Shown here in pieces: positions 8,926-18,310 of a stretch of 64,000 bases of DNA. Under the pieces are notes generated by a model. That model saw only the letters and a list, made by a program, of their open reading frames with translations, ran no database searches and had not been told where the DNA came from. The position numbers and the translations under genes were made by a program. The stretch is from Motilibacter aurantiacus. GTDB taxonomy: Bacteria; Actinomycetota; Actinomycetes; Motilibacterales; Motilibacteraceae. Position 1 is the stretch's first letter; each line of letters opens with the position of its first letter. The stretch covers positions 132,635-196,634 of the forward strand of contig NZ_JAANNO010000007.1 in assembly GCF_011250645.1 (NCBI RefSeq), read 5' to 3'.

Positions 8926-10674
8926 TCAGCCCGACCGGCGCTGGGCCTTGTGCAGCACCCGGCCCGCCTGCATCGCCAGCGGCTCGAGCACCGTGCCCAG
9001 GCGCCGCCGTCCGGTCCAGGTCCGGCGCCGCACCTCGCGGGCCTCGGCGGCGGACGCGTCCTGGCCGGCGACGGTGGTCGAGCCGGAGTGCCAGCGGAAG
9101 GCCGCGAGCACGCGGGGCACGTAGGCCACCGGTCCGACGTCCTTCAGACGGAGGAACAGGTCGAGGTCCATGGCGTACCGCAACGACTCGTCGATCCACC
9201 CGACGCGACGGACCGCCTCCGCCCGGGCCAGCGAGCCCGGCTGCGGGACGAGATCCGGCCCCCACCGCAGCAGGCGGCCCGCCAGCGGGCCCGGCCGGGC
9301 CTCGAAGAGCACCTCGCCCGCCTCGTCGATGTAGTCGCAGCGGCCGAAGACGAACGACGCCCGTGGCCGCGCGCGCAGCGCAGCGGTCGCCGCTCGCAGG
9401 CTCCCCGGGGTCAACAGATCGTCGTCTCCGAGCCAGCCCCAGAACTCGGCGTCACTCCCGGCGCCCTCGCGCCAGCCCTGGTTGATCGCCTGGCTCATGC
9501 CACGCCCGGTCTGCGCCAGGAACTCGAAGCCGGCGCTCGTCGCCTGCTCAGCCGCCGCGTGCGCGTCCGCGGGGGCCACGACCGTCACGCGCAGCTCGAC
9601 CTCGTCCTGCGCGGCCAGGGACGCGAGCGTCCGGGCGAGGTAGTCCGGACGCTGGCCGAGAGTAGGCACGACGACCGCTACGGTCGGGCGTGCGGGCCCC
9701 CGCTCGGCGTAGAGCCCGCGGACCCGCTCCGCCCAGCGCTCGATCGGGCGCTCGCGGGCCAGCCATGCCCGTCCCCGCTCACCCCTGTCGTCGAGCTCCG
9801 CCCGGGGCGCCTCCTGGGCCTGGCGCAAGGCGGCTTCCAGTGCGGGGACGTCACGTGCGGCCACCAGCCACCCGCATCCGGACCCGTCGACCATGGCGGG
9901 CATGTCTCCCACCCGGGTCGCGATGATGGGACGTCCCACGGCGGCCGCCTCGAGCGCGACGTAGGGCCCGGTCTCGGTCCAGCTCGGGATCACGACGACG
10001 TCCGCAGCGGCCAGCTCGGCCAGCGGCTCGGCGATGTTGCCGCGCAGGGTCACGCCCGGCGGCACCGCGAGCGTGGCGAGCGGCCCCTCGCCCAGGACCT
10101 CCAGCGACCAGCCGCGGTCGGCCGAGTCGGCGGGCCAGGCGGCGAGCAGGTCGGTGTAGCCCTTCTCCGCCGACAACCGCCCGAGGAACACCGCCCGCCG
10201 CGCACCCTCCCCCGGAGGACTGACCGGCGGCAGGCCCGGGTCCGGGACCGCGTTCGGCAGGACGACGCGGAGGGCGCCGGCCTCCGCGTACTCCTCCGCG
10301 AGCCACTCGTGGGTGAAGACCTGGGTGCTGGGGGACCGGCCGACCCGTGAAAGAGCCTCGTACGCGGCTCTACGGCGTGGCGACCCGAAGAAGGGGTCGC
10401 CGTGCCAGAACTCGACGTGCGCCACGTGGCGCAGCGCGCGGCCGCGCAGCCGGACCGCCAGCGCCGCTGCGACCCCGTGGGTGACCACCACCGGCGCGCC
10501 GCGCTGGGCCAGCTCCCGGCGCGCCCGGCGGACCTTCTCCGGCAGCGCGAGGGACTCCGGCAGCTCGACGACCTCCAGCGGCACGAACAGGCCCGTGATC
10601 TGCAGGTGCCGCGCGATCCCGCCACCGACGTTGCTGGCCAGGACGAGGGCAGGGCGCTCCGCCCCGCTGCTCAT
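8926..10674 (-). CDS. Two-domain glycosyltransferase: GT4-like fused to GT2
   Basis: This 582-aa protein joins two complete glycosyltransferase folds. Residues about 1-330 are [49 protein letters not shown] and the donor-site [19 protein letters not shown]. Residues about 335-582 are [22 protein letters not shown], then [14 protein letters not shown] as the DXD-type site, and a tail with [14 protein letters not shown]. It probably adds two successive sugars to one growing chain. The minus-strand ATG at 10674 has AGGGG about 8 bp upstream. It converges with the 7611-8912 gene (13-bp gap) and diverges from rfbH. Confidence 0.85.
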   Translation of the reverse strand: MSSGAERPALVLASNVGGGIARHLQITGLFVPLEVVELPESLALPEKVRRARRELAQRGAPVVVTHGVAAALAVRLRGRALRHVAHVEFWHGDPFFGSPRRRAAYEALSRVGRSPSTQVFTHEWLAEEYAEAGALRVVLPNAVPDPGLPPVSPPGEGARRAVFLGRLSAEKGYTDLLAAWPADSADRGWSLEVLGEGPLATLAVPPGVTLRGNIAEPLAELAAADVVVIPSWTETGPYVALEAAAVGRPIIATRVGDMPAMVDGSGCGWLVAARDVPALEAALRQAQEAPRAELDDRGERGRAWLARERPIERWAERVRGLYAERGPARPTVAVVVPTLGQRPDYLARTLASLAAQDEVELRVTVVAPADAHAAAEQATSAGFEFLAQTGRGMSQAINQGWREGAGSDAEFWGWLGDDDLLTPGSLRAATAALRARPRASFVFGRCDYIDEAGEVLFEARPGPLAGRLLRWGPDLVPQPGSLARAEAVRRVGWIDESLRYAMDLDLFLRLKDVGPVAYVPRVLAAFRWHSGSTTVAGQDASAAEAREVRRRTWTGRRRLGTVLEPLAMQAGRVLHKAQRRSG

Positions 10675-10886
10675 CGGCCCGTCCCCTGGGTGCGCCAGGC
10701 GCCGGCCCGGACGGCAGCCTGCTCGGGTCGTTCGGCGGCGACGGGGCGACGAGGCAGGGCGCGGCTCACGGGCACGACCCTAAGGGCGCGCCGCGGGCAG
10801 CCTGGCGGTGGCACGTGGGCGCGGACAAACCGGGCGTGCCTTGCTTCTGTATTCTGGCAGGCGCCCCACGCCCGCAAACCCCGAGG

Positions 10887-12263
10887 ATGTCCGTGTCGCA
10901 GGTGCCCGGTCCGACGACCGACGAGCCCGAGATCGACGACCTTCGCTCGCAGATCCTGGATCTCGTCCGACAGTTCTCGGAGCGATCGCTCGCGCCGGCG
11001 GAGTTCGTGCCGGGCGTCTCCCCGGTCCCGGTGTCGGGCAAGGTGCTGCGCCCGGACGACTTCGTCTCCCTGGTCGACAGCTCGCTGGACGGCTGGCTGA
11101 CCGCAGGCCGCTTCCACACCGACTTCGAGCGCGCCCTCGCGCGCTACGTCGGCGTCCGGCACGCGCTGATGGTCAACAGCGGCTCGTCCGCCAACCTCGT
11201 CGCGCTCACCACGCTGACCAGCCCCAAGGTCGGGCCGCGGCACCTCAAGCCCGGCGACGAGGTGCTGACCGTGGCCATGGGGTTCCCCACGACGGTCAAC
11301 CCGATCCTGCAGAACGGGCTTCGACCGGTGGTCGTGGACGTCGACCTCGGGACGTACGACGCGAACGCCGACCGGTTGCGCGAGGCCGTCGGGCCGCGCA
11401 CCAAGGCGATCATGATGGCGCACACGCTGGGCAACCCGTTCGACCTGGGTGTCGTCCGTGAGCTCTGCGAGCAGCACGACCTGTGGCTGATCGAGGACTC
11501 GTGCGACGCGCTCGGCGGCACCTACGACGGGCAGCGGGTCGGCACCTTCGGTGACCTGGCCACGCTCAGCTTCTACCCCGCGCACCACATCACCACGGGC
11601 GAGGGCGGCGCGGTCCTGATCAAGAAGCCCTCGATCAAGAAGGTCGCGGAGTCCTTCCGCGACTGGGGCCGGGACTGCTACTGCGAGACCGGCCACGACA
11701 ACACCTGCATGAAGCGTTTCGGGTGGCAGCTCGGCGATCTGCCCTTCGGGTACGACCACAAGTACATCTACAGCCACATCGGCTACAACCTGAAGGCGAC
11801 CGACATGCAGGCCGCGCTGGGGGTGACCCAGCTGACGAAGGTCGATGAGTTCGTGGCGGCGCGCCGCCACAACTTCGCCCACCTCACGGCGCGGCTCTCC
11901 GACGTCGAGGCCCTCATCCTGCCGCAGGCGACTCCCAAGTCCGACCCCAGCTGGTTCGGATTCCCGATCACTCTGGACCCCTCGGCCGGCATCGACCGCC
12001 GTGACCTGCTGCGCTTCCTGGACCACCGCAAGATCGGCACGCGGCTCATGTTCGCCGGCAACCTGCTGCGGCAGCCGGCCTACCGCAACGTCGACTTCCG
12101 CGTCGTCGGCGAGCTGACCAACACCGACATCGTCATGGAGCACACCTTCTGGGTGGGCGTCTACCCGGGCCTCACCGAGCCGATGCTCGACTTCATCGCG
12201 GACAGCATCCGCGAGTTCGTCGCCGACCCGGCTCGCGCGCTGAAGGAGCTCGACGCGGCCTGA
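10887..12263 (+). CDS. rfbH: CDP-4-keto-6-deoxyglucose-3-dehydrase (E1), PMP/[2Fe-2S] enzyme
   Basis: This 458-aa member of the DegT/DnrJ/EryC1 fold performs the C-3 dehydration that opens 3,6-dideoxyhexose synthesis. Two features identify E1 rather than a transaminase. The Schiff-base lysine is replaced by histidine ([14 protein letters not shown], His233). The iron-sulphur cysteines have the exact E1 spacing: Cys206, Cys264, Cys266 and Cys274, i.e. C-X57-C-X-C-X7-C. An in-frame GTG at 10815 would add 24 residues with no family match. I prefer ATG 10887, although its GAGG abuts the start codon, so the start is not certain. rfbF follows 84 bp later. Confidence 0.95.
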   Translation: MSVSQVPGPTTDEPEIDDLRSQILDLVRQFSERSLAPAEFVPGVSPVPVSGKVLRPDDFVSLVDSSLDGWLTAGRFHTDFERALARYVGVRHALMVNSGSSANLVALTTLTSPKVGPRHLKPGDEVLTVAMGFPTTVNPILQNGLRPVVVDVDLGTYDANADRLREAVGPRTKAIMMAHTLGNPFDLGVVRELCEQHDLWLIEDSCDALGGTYDGQRVGTFGDLATLSFYPAHHITTGEGGAVLIKKPSIKKVAESFRDWGRDCYCETGHDNTCMKRFGWQLGDLPFGYDHKYIYSHIGYNLKATDMQAALGVTQLTKVDEFVAARRHNFAHLTARLSDVEALILPQATPKSDPSWFGFPITLDPSAGIDRRDLLRFLDHRKIGTRLMFAGNLLRQPAYRNVDFRVVGELTNTDIVMEHTFWVGVYPGLTEPMLDFIADSIREFVADPARALKELDAA

Positions 12264-12347
12264 CCGCGCGACACCCGCTACGTTCCACGAGAGCCCGGGC
12301 CGCACGGCCCCGGCGCAGACTGCGGCGGCAGCGCCGGGGAGGACCAC

Positions 12348-13127
12348 GTGCAGGCGATCATCCTGGCCGGAGGGCTGGGCACCCGGCTCAGCGAAGAGAC
12401 CGGCACCCGCCCGAAGCCCATGGTGACCGTCGGCGGGCGGCCCATGCTCTGGCACATCATGAACATCTACGCCTCTCACGGCGTCCGCGACTTCGTCATC
12501 GCCCTCGGCTACCGCGGCGAGGTGGTGAAGGAGTACCTCCTGAACTTCAAGGTGATGTCCTCCAGCTTCCGCGTGGGCACCGCGGAGGGCAGCGTCGAGA
12601 TGCTCGACGAGTCCGCGGTCGCGGACTGGCGGGTCGCGGCGGTCGACACCGGCGAGCGCACCGAGACAGGAGGCCGCATCAAGCGCGCGGCTGCCCACGT
12701 CACCGACGACCTCTTCCTCGCGACCTACGGTGACGGCGTCGCGGACGTCGACATCAGCGCGCTGATCGCCTATCACCGCAGCCACGGCAAGCTCGCGACG
12801 GTGACGGCAGTCCGTCCCCCGGCACGCTTCGGGCGGCTGCACCTCGAGGGCGAGAACGGCGACATGGTCACCCGGTTCGGGGAGAAGCCGCAGTCCGAGG
12901 AGGGCTGGATCAACGGGGGCTTCTTCGTCCTGGACCGCAAGGTGCTCGACTACATCCGCGGCGACGGTGACGTCTTCGAGCGCGAGCCGCTGGAGGCGAT
13001 CGCCGCCGAGGGCCAGCTCATGGCGTACCGCCACGAGGGCTTCTGGCAGCCCATGGACACGCTGCGCGAGCGCATGCTGCTCGAGGAGCTCTGGGACTCG
13101 GGTAAGGCTCCCTGGAAGACCTGGTGA
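12348..13127 (+). CDS. rfbF: Glucose-1-phosphate cytidylyltransferase
   Basis: This 259-aa nucleotidyltransferase makes CDP-D-glucose from CTP and glucose-1-phosphate, the entry to CDP-dideoxy sugars. The N-terminal ILAGGLGTRLSEETGTRPKPM is the pyrophosphorylase signature with the activating arginine and lysine. MLWHIMNIYASHG, followed by NGGFFVLDRKVLDYI and FWQPMDTLRER, are RfbF-specific rather than RmlA-like. GTG 12348 has GGGGAGG 5-6 bp upstream. Its stop overlaps the next start by 4 bp, and the following four genes are joined the same way, so 12348-16906 reads as one operon. Confidence 0.95.
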   Translation: MQAIILAGGLGTRLSEETGTRPKPMVTVGGRPMLWHIMNIYASHGVRDFVIALGYRGEVVKEYLLNFKVMSSSFRVGTAEGSVEMLDESAVADWRVAAVDTGERTETGGRIKRAAAHVTDDLFLATYGDGVADVDISALIAYHRSHGKLATVTAVRPPARFGRLHLEGENGDMVTRFGEKPQSEEGWINGGFFVLDRKVLDYIRGDGDVFEREPLEAIAAEGQLMAYRHEGFWQPMDTLRERMLLEELWDSGKAPWKTW

Positions 13128-13951
13128 GCCGGGACGTCCTCGTCCTGGGCGCGTCGGGTCGGATCGGCGGCGCGGCCGCCGAAGCTCTCCGCGCGGCCGG
13201 CTACGCCGTCAGCATGCCCGGCCGGGACGAAGCCTGGCCCGAGCGCGGTTGGGTGGCCGTCGTCAATGCCGTGGGCGCGGGCATGTCGTCGGACGCCCGC
13301 GGCTCCGGCGACGCCCTACAGGCGGCGAACGTCGACGTGGCCCTCGCGGCGGCGGCGCACGCCCGGCGGTCCGGGGCGCGGCTGGTTCACATCGGGACGG
13401 TGCTGGAGCGGACGCCGCTCGCCACCACCGGCGACCCCTACGTCGCGAGCAAGCTGACCGCGGCGCGGGCATTGCGCGCGCAGCGCGCGGACCTCGACCT
13501 CATCGAGCTTTGGCCGCACCTCGTGGTGGGCGGGAGCGGGCGCACGCCCAGCCTGGTCGAGCGGGTGGCCGCGCGGCTGCGCGCCGGCGCGCCCTTCGAG
13601 CTGCGCACCCCGTACGTGCGGCGCGACCTCGTGCACGCCGCCGACATCGGACGCGCGGTCGCGCTCGCGGTGGCCTCCGAGACCGCACCGGCCGAGCCGC
13701 TCGAGATCGGCACCGGGAGCAGCCTCACGATGGCCGAGCTCGTCGACCTGGTCCGGGGCGTCCTGGGCACGGGCCACGGGTGGGTGCCGTCCCAGGGCCC
13801 GGCGCCGGGCTGGAGCGGGGACCTCGTCGCCGACCCGGGCCCGGCTGCGAGGATGCTCGGGTTCACGGCAGAGCGCACCGCGAGCGATGCCCTCCTGGCC
13901 GCGCTGAAGGCCGGCCAGCTCGACACCCCAGAGAAGGAATCCAGCGCATGA
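13124..13951 (+). CDS. NAD(P)-dependent sugar reductase/epimerase, probable CDP-paratose (or abequose) synthase
   Basis: This 275-aa short-chain dehydrogenase has a Rossmann GASGRIGGAA near the N-terminus and the catalytic YVASK at about 105-109, with VHIGTVLERTP supplying the serine/threonine position. The later RRDLVHAADIGRAVALA is the usual sugar-epimerase string. Between rfbF and rfbE the missing pathway step is reduction of CDP-3,6-dideoxy-4-keto-glucose, so the job of RfbS (paratose) or RfbJ (abequose) falls to this gene. Similarity to those enzymes is not obvious by eye. The next gene, a 2-epimerase, argues for the paratose product. GTG 13124 overlaps rfbF by 4 bp. Confidence 0.7.
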   Translation: MSRDVLVLGASGRIGGAAAEALRAAGYAVSMPGRDEAWPERGWVAVVNAVGAGMSSDARGSGDALQAANVDVALAAAAHARRSGARLVHIGTVLERTPLATTGDPYVASKLTAARALRAQRADLDLIELWPHLVVGGSGRTPSLVERVAARLRAGAPFELRTPYVRRDLVHAADIGRAVALAVASETAPAEPLEIGTGSSLTMAELVDLVRGVLGTGHGWVPSQGPAPGWSGDLVADPGPAARMLGFTAERTASDALLAALKAGQLDTPEKESSA

Positions 13952-14967
13952 AGTGGGTCGTCACCGGAGGCTGCGGCTTCATCGGCACCAACGTCGCCGA
14001 GCGGCTCGCGGCCGACGGCGAGGAGGTCGTGGTCGTCGACAACCTGGCCCGCCCCCGCGTGCACCGGAACCTCTCGTTCCTGCGCGACGAGCTCGGGCTC
14101 GAGGTCGTCGTCGCCGACATCCGCGATCTGGAGGCGGTCCGCAGCCTGCTGCGCACGCACTCGGACGCCGGAGCGGTCCTGCACCTCGCGGGGCAGGTGT
14201 CCTTCGTCGCCAGCCTGCGCGACCCGCGCTACGACTTCGAGGCCAACACCGTCGGCACCTTCAACGTCCTCGAGGCCGTCCGCGACTTCGCACCCCAGGC
14301 CGTGGTGGTCTACAGCTCCACGAACAAGGTGTACGGCGACCTCGACGAGCTCGCGGTGGAGGAGACGGAGACCCGCTACGTGCTGCGGGACTACCCCCAC
14401 GGCGTGCCGTCGACGCTGCCGCTGCGGCTGCACGGCGGCTACGGCTGCAGCAAGGGCGCGGCGGACCAGTTCGTCGTCGACTGGGCGCACTTCCACGACC
14501 TGCGCAGCGTCTCCTTCCGCCAGAGCAGCGTCTACGGCGGCCGGCAGTTCTCCACCGAGGACCAGGGCTGGGCGGCCTTCTTCGCCGAGCGCTTCAGCGC
14601 GAACGAGAGCTACCGGATCAGCGGGACCGGCAAGCAGGTCCGCGACCTCCTGCACGTGGACGACCTCTACCGGGCGTTCCGCGCCGCCGTCGCCGCTCCG
14701 GACGCCGTACGCGGGCGGGCGGTCAACATCGGGGGCGGGCCCTCCAACAGCGCCTCCCTCCTCGAGCTGTTCGACCAGCTCGCCGAGCTCACGGGGAACC
14801 GGCCGGACTACGAGCGCGGGCCCGGCCGGCCGGCCGACCAGAAGGTCTTCATCGCCGACGTGCGCGAGCTGGACGAGCTGCTCGGCTGGCGGCCGCAGAT
14901 CGGGCTGGACAAGGGCTTGCCCGAGCTCGTGGAGTGGGCCGGCCGCGTGGTAGGTGGAGCCGTATGA
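13948..14967 (+). CDS. rfbE: CDP-paratose 2-epimerase (CDP-tyvelose synthase) type SDR
   Basis: This 339-aa extended SDR shows GGCGFIGTN (7-15), the serine of VVYSSTNKVYGDL, and the catalytic tyrosine/lysine of GGYGCSKGAADQF. The string STNKVYGD and the long insertion before GGYGCSKG are characteristic of RfbE-type CDP-tyvelose epimerases, which invert C-2 of CDP-paratose. ATG 13948 overlaps the upstream stop (ATGA). With rfbF, rfbG, rfbH and the preceding reductase it completes a route to CDP-D-tyvelose. CDP-glucose-type relatives with other C-2 epimerase activity are a less likely alternative. Confidence 0.85.
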   Translation: MKWVVTGGCGFIGTNVAERLAADGEEVVVVDNLARPRVHRNLSFLRDELGLEVVVADIRDLEAVRSLLRTHSDAGAVLHLAGQVSFVASLRDPRYDFEANTVGTFNVLEAVRDFAPQAVVVYSSTNKVYGDLDELAVEETETRYVLRDYPHGVPSTLPLRLHGGYGCSKGAADQFVVDWAHFHDLRSVSFRQSSVYGGRQFSTEDQGWAAFFAERFSANESYRISGTGKQVRDLLHVDDLYRAFRAAVAAPDAVRGRAVNIGGGPSNSASLLELFDQLAELTGNRPDYERGPGRPADQKVFIADVRELDELLGWRPQIGLDKGLPELVEWAGRVVGGAV

Positions 14968-15857
14968 CCGGACCCCTCGTCTCGGTCGTCATCCCGACCT
15001 ACAACCGTGCGCGCACGCTGCGCCGGGCCATCGACTCCGCCGCAGGCCAGGACGTCGCGGGTGGCGTCGAGATCGTCGTCGTCGACAACGCCAGCTCCGA
15101 CGACACCGAGGCCGTCATCGAGGAGGCGCGTCGCGACGTCCCCGGTCTCGTCTACCGCCGGTGGGACGAGAACGTCGGCCCCGTGGAGAACTGGCGCCGG
15201 GGCATCGAGCTGTCCCGGGGCCCCTGGACGAAGGTCCTCTGGTCCGACGACTGGCTCGAGCCGTCGGCCGTGCGCTCGCTGCTGGACCTGACCAGGGACG
15301 GTGCGGTCACCGTGACGTGCCAGGCGCTCGTCCACGGGCCGGACGGGGAGCGGGTCGCGTACTCCGGCCGGCGCCACTCCTTCGGCGCGAAGGACGTGCT
15401 CTGCGGGTTGATCAGCCCGGACGAGGTGCTGCCCTTCTCACCGGCGGCCGGGCTGGTGCGCCGGTCGGACGCGCTGGCCGGCCTGGCCCAGGCGCTCCCC
15501 GGGCCGTGCACGCGCAAGGCGATCGGCCCTGACGTCGCGCTGTTCTACTGGGGCGTGCTGACCGGTGGGCGCGGGGAGCACCTGCCCGTGCCGCTCGCCC
15601 ACTTCGACGCCAAGCACGGCTCGATCTCGGTGGACGAGGGCGCGCGGATGCTGCGCGCCTGCTACGACTCCTCGTTGATGGCCCTGGCAGGCGCCGCCGG
15701 GGCGACCGTGCCCACCGAGGTGCAGCGGCGGGTGAGCCACCGCTCGGCCATGCTGCGCCGGCAGGGCGTCCCGGAGGACGCCCTGCACCCGGGCGGCCGG
15801 CTGTCCGTGCGCGAGCTCGTCGCCAGCGGGCGGCGCAAGGCGAAGGGGATGCTGTGA
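14964..15857 (+). CDS. Glycosyltransferase family 2, embedded in the dideoxyhexose operon
   Basis: This 297-aa GT-A enzyme has VSVVIPTYNRARTLRRAI, VVDNASSDDTEAVI, NVGPVENWRRGIELSRG and the metal site VLWSDDWLEP. ATG 14964 overlaps the rfbE stop (ATGA) and has GGTGGAG 5 bp upstream. Because it sits inside the CDP-sugar operon, between rfbE and rfbG, it is the best candidate for the tyvelosyl (or other 3,6-dideoxyhexosyl) transferase. That assignment rests on position only. Confidence 0.8.
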   Translation: MTGPLVSVVIPTYNRARTLRRAIDSAAGQDVAGGVEIVVVDNASSDDTEAVIEEARRDVPGLVYRRWDENVGPVENWRRGIELSRGPWTKVLWSDDWLEPSAVRSLLDLTRDGAVTVTCQALVHGPDGERVAYSGRRHSFGAKDVLCGLISPDEVLPFSPAAGLVRRSDALAGLAQALPGPCTRKAIGPDVALFYWGVLTGGRGEHLPVPLAHFDAKHGSISVDEGARMLRACYDSSLMALAGAAGATVPTEVQRRVSHRSAMLRRQGVPEDALHPGGRLSVRELVASGRRKAKGML

Positions 15858-16906
15858 GCCTGCCCGGATCCGGTCTGAGCGGCCTGGACGTCCTGCTCAC
15901 GGGGCACACGGGCTTCAAGGGCGCGTGGCTGACGCGGTGGCTGGAGCGCTGCGGTGCACTCGTGCACGGCCTCGCCCTCGACCCCGAGCCGGGTGCCCTC
16001 TACGAGGCGGCCGGCCTGGCGGGTTCGGTGCGGACGGATGCCCGGGTCGACGTGCGCGACGAGGCGGCGGTCCGCCGGGTGTTGGACGAGACCCGGCCCG
16101 ACGTGGTGCTGCACCTCGCGGCCCAGCCGCTGGTGCGCGCGTCGTACCGGGAGCCGCTCGAGACGTTCGCGACCAACGTGATGGGGACGGCTCACGTCGT
16201 GCGCGCCGCGCAGGAGACCCCCTCCGTGCGGGCTCTCGTGGTCGTGACCACGGACAAGGTCTACCGCAACGTGGAGCAGGTGTGGGGCTACCGGGAGTCG
16301 GACCCGCTCGGCGGGGACGACCCCTACAGCGCCAGCAAGGCCTGCGCGGAGATCGTGACCGCATCTCTGGCCCACTCCTTCCCGCGCCCCGACATCGCCG
16401 TTGCCACCGCTCGGGCTGGAAACGTTATCGGCGGCGGAGACGTGTCCCCCGACCGCCTGCTGCCCAACCTCCTGGACGCTTTCGCGTCCGGGGAGGCGGC
16501 CGTCCTGCGCTTTCCTCAGGCCGTCCGCCCGTGGCAGCACGTCGTCGAGCCCCTGGCCGGTTACCTCGTGCTCGCCGAGAACCTGCTCGCCGGCCGGTCG
16601 AGCGGGGCCTGGAACTTCGGCCCGCTCAACGACGGGCTGCGGACCGTCGCGGAGGTCGCGGACCTCGCAGCTCGCGTGTGGGGGGACGGGGCCTCCTGGC
16701 ACGTGCCTCCGGGGCAGGACAACCCGCACGAGGCAGGCCTGCTCATGCTGGACCCCGCGCTGGCGATCGCCCGTCTGGGCTGGCGTCCCCGGCTGGACGT
16801 GCAGCAGGCCGTGGAGTGGACCGTGGAGTTCACCCGGCGCTACCGCGACGGAGAACCGGCCCGAGCCCTGGTCGACGAGCAGTTGGACCGCTACGCGGCG
16901 CTTTGA
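15854..16906 (+). CDS. rfbG: CDP-D-glucose 4,6-dehydratase
   Basis: This 350-aa SDR converts CDP-glucose to CDP-4-keto-6-deoxyglucose, the substrate of RfbH. GHTGFKGAWLTRWL is the RfbG-specific dinucleotide motif (FKG in place of FIG). TTDKVYRNVEQVWGYRESDPLGG and DPYSASKACAE carry the catalytic threonine, acidic pair and YSASK. PWQHVVEPLAGYL and NFGP are also typical. GTG 15854 overlaps the upstream stop by 4 bp. The 3' end overlaps the convergent flippase gene by 16 bp. It is the last gene of the operon, out of biochemical order. Confidence 0.95.
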   Translation: MSLPGSGLSGLDVLLTGHTGFKGAWLTRWLERCGALVHGLALDPEPGALYEAAGLAGSVRTDARVDVRDEAAVRRVLDETRPDVVLHLAAQPLVRASYREPLETFATNVMGTAHVVRAAQETPSVRALVVVTTDKVYRNVEQVWGYRESDPLGGDDPYSASKACAEIVTASLAHSFPRPDIAVATARAGNVIGGGDVSPDRLLPNLLDAFASGEAAVLRFPQAVRPWQHVVEPLAGYLVLAENLLAGRSSGAWNFGPLNDGLRTVAEVADLAARVWGDGASWHVPPGQDNPHEAGLLMLDPALAIARLGWRPRLDVQQAVEWTVEFTRRYRDGEPARALVDEQLDRYAAL

Positions 16907-18279
16907 GCCGGAGACACAGGGGACCACAGCCGGCGCCGGACGTACACCGCTGACGGCACGGTGATGAACACGAGCTGAGCTATCACCGTGCCCCAGACGG
17001 GTCCGGCGACGCCTAGCGCTCGGGTCAGGGCGATCGACAGCCCGACGTTCGCGGCGGCCATGAGCACCGAGCAGACCACCTGGAACCGGACGACGTGGGC
17101 GCCGTTCAGCAGCATCGCGTACGGACCCTGGAACGTGGTGACCAACGTCCAGACCGCGAAGGCCAGCAGCAGGCTGGTGGGGACCGAGACCGGGTCCTCC
17201 GCGGTCCAAGCCCGGATCAAGGGCGCTCCGGCGAGGAAAAGCAGGACGGCCGCAGGAACGTTCACCACGGCCCCGAGCAGGATGGCCTTGCGCAGGGTGC
17301 CGCGCGCCCAGGCGAGGTCAGCACGAGCGAGCGCGTCGCCGAAGGCAGGCCACAGCGGTGTCATCACGAACGCGACGACCATGTAGGGCAGGTTGAACAC
17401 GCGCTGCGTGAAGTTGTACTGCGTGACCTGCTCTGCGCCGAGCAGGTGGGAGATCACCAGCGCATCGGTCTGGTAGGCCACGGCGGCCGCAGACCCGAGA
17501 ACGAGGAACAGGGCTCCGGACCGCCCGAGGAAGCCCAGCGTCTCGCGTCGCACCAGTCGCAGCGCGGGCCGGAGCCACGGCCGGCGCGTCCACAGCCAGA
17601 GGCAGTTGGCCGCTGCGGAGAACGTCTGTCCAGCGAACGCGGCGGCCACGAAGCCGACCACCGAGGCCGAGTTGACGATGCAGCCGACCGTCAGCGCGAT
17701 GCCCAACAGTGCCCCGGCGAGCTGCCACAGGTTGGCCTGAAGGCCCTCCTGCAGCGCCAGGTGCACCTTCTGCGCGAGTGCCAGCGGGATGGCCGTCAGG
17801 AACAGCGCCGCGAAGACCGCGACAGCACGCGCCGCATCGTCCCGCGCGGGGCCTTCCGCCCCCAACAGGCCACCCCAGTCCACGTGCGGGAACACCAGGG
17901 CGAGCAGGAGGGCGAGGGCTGCCGCCACGGCGAGCAGGAGGAACCAGGCCGTCGACACCAGGCGCCGAACTTGTTCCCTGTCCCCCTGCGCCTGCGCCCG
18001 TGCGAGCGGCGAGACGAGTCCGTTGCCCAGGCCGAGGTCGGAGAAGACGAGCAGCGTCGCGAGCTGCGTCACCAGGACGAAGAGCGCGTACCCCTCGCTG
18101 TCCAGGACGTTGTGGATGAAGGGGACCGTGACCAGGGATCCGGCGACGGTGACCAGACGGAAGCCGGCCGCGCCGACGACCGCCAACCCGATGCGCCGCC
18201 AACGCTCCTTGCCCAGCGCGGCCGCCTCGGCCTCGGCGGTCAGGGGCTCCTCGGTGACAGGCGAGCCCGGGACGGTCAT
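16891..18279 (-). CDS. wzx: Polysaccharide flippase (Wzx-like, MOP superfamily)
   Basis: This 462-aa protein has about 12-14 hydrophobic segments and no large soluble domain. The N-terminal helix pair with VPFIHNVLDSEGYALFVLVTQ followed by DLGLGNGLVSPLARA matches the PST/Wzx layout (a conserved 'FSDLGLGNG' loop after helix 2). Such proteins flip undecaprenyl-linked oligosaccharide to the outer face. It follows gmd on the same strand after 31 bp, and its stop overlaps the convergent rfbG stop region. The gene name is by role; Wzx proteins are too divergent to name more precisely. Confidence 0.85.
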   Translation of the reverse strand: MTVPGSPVTEEPLTAEAEAAALGKERWRRIGLAVVGAAGFRLVTVAGSLVTVPFIHNVLDSEGYALFVLVTQLATLLVFSDLGLGNGLVSPLARAQAQGDREQVRRLVSTAWFLLLAVAAALALLLALVFPHVDWGGLLGAEGPARDDAARAVAVFAALFLTAIPLALAQKVHLALQEGLQANLWQLAGALLGIALTVGCIVNSASVVGFVAAAFAGQTFSAAANCLWLWTRRPWLRPALRLVRRETLGFLGRSGALFLVLGSAAAVAYQTDALVISHLLGAEQVTQYNFTQRVFNLPYMVVAFVMTPLWPAFGDALARADLAWARGTLRKAILLGAVVNVPAAVLLFLAGAPLIRAWTAEDPVSVPTSLLLAFAVWTLVTTFQGPYAMLLNGAHVVRFQVVCSVLMAAANVGLSIALTRALGVAGPVWGTVIAQLVFITVPSAVYVRRRLWSPVSPAQSAA

Positions 18280-18310
18280 GGCCCCGCGGGGGCTCGCCGG
18301 TGCAAGCCGC

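Noticed and set aside
12264-12347. G+C-rich inverted repeats between rfbH and rfbF as a terminator
   Set aside because: The arms are imperfect, and the next gene belongs to the same pathway on the same strand, so read-through is likely.
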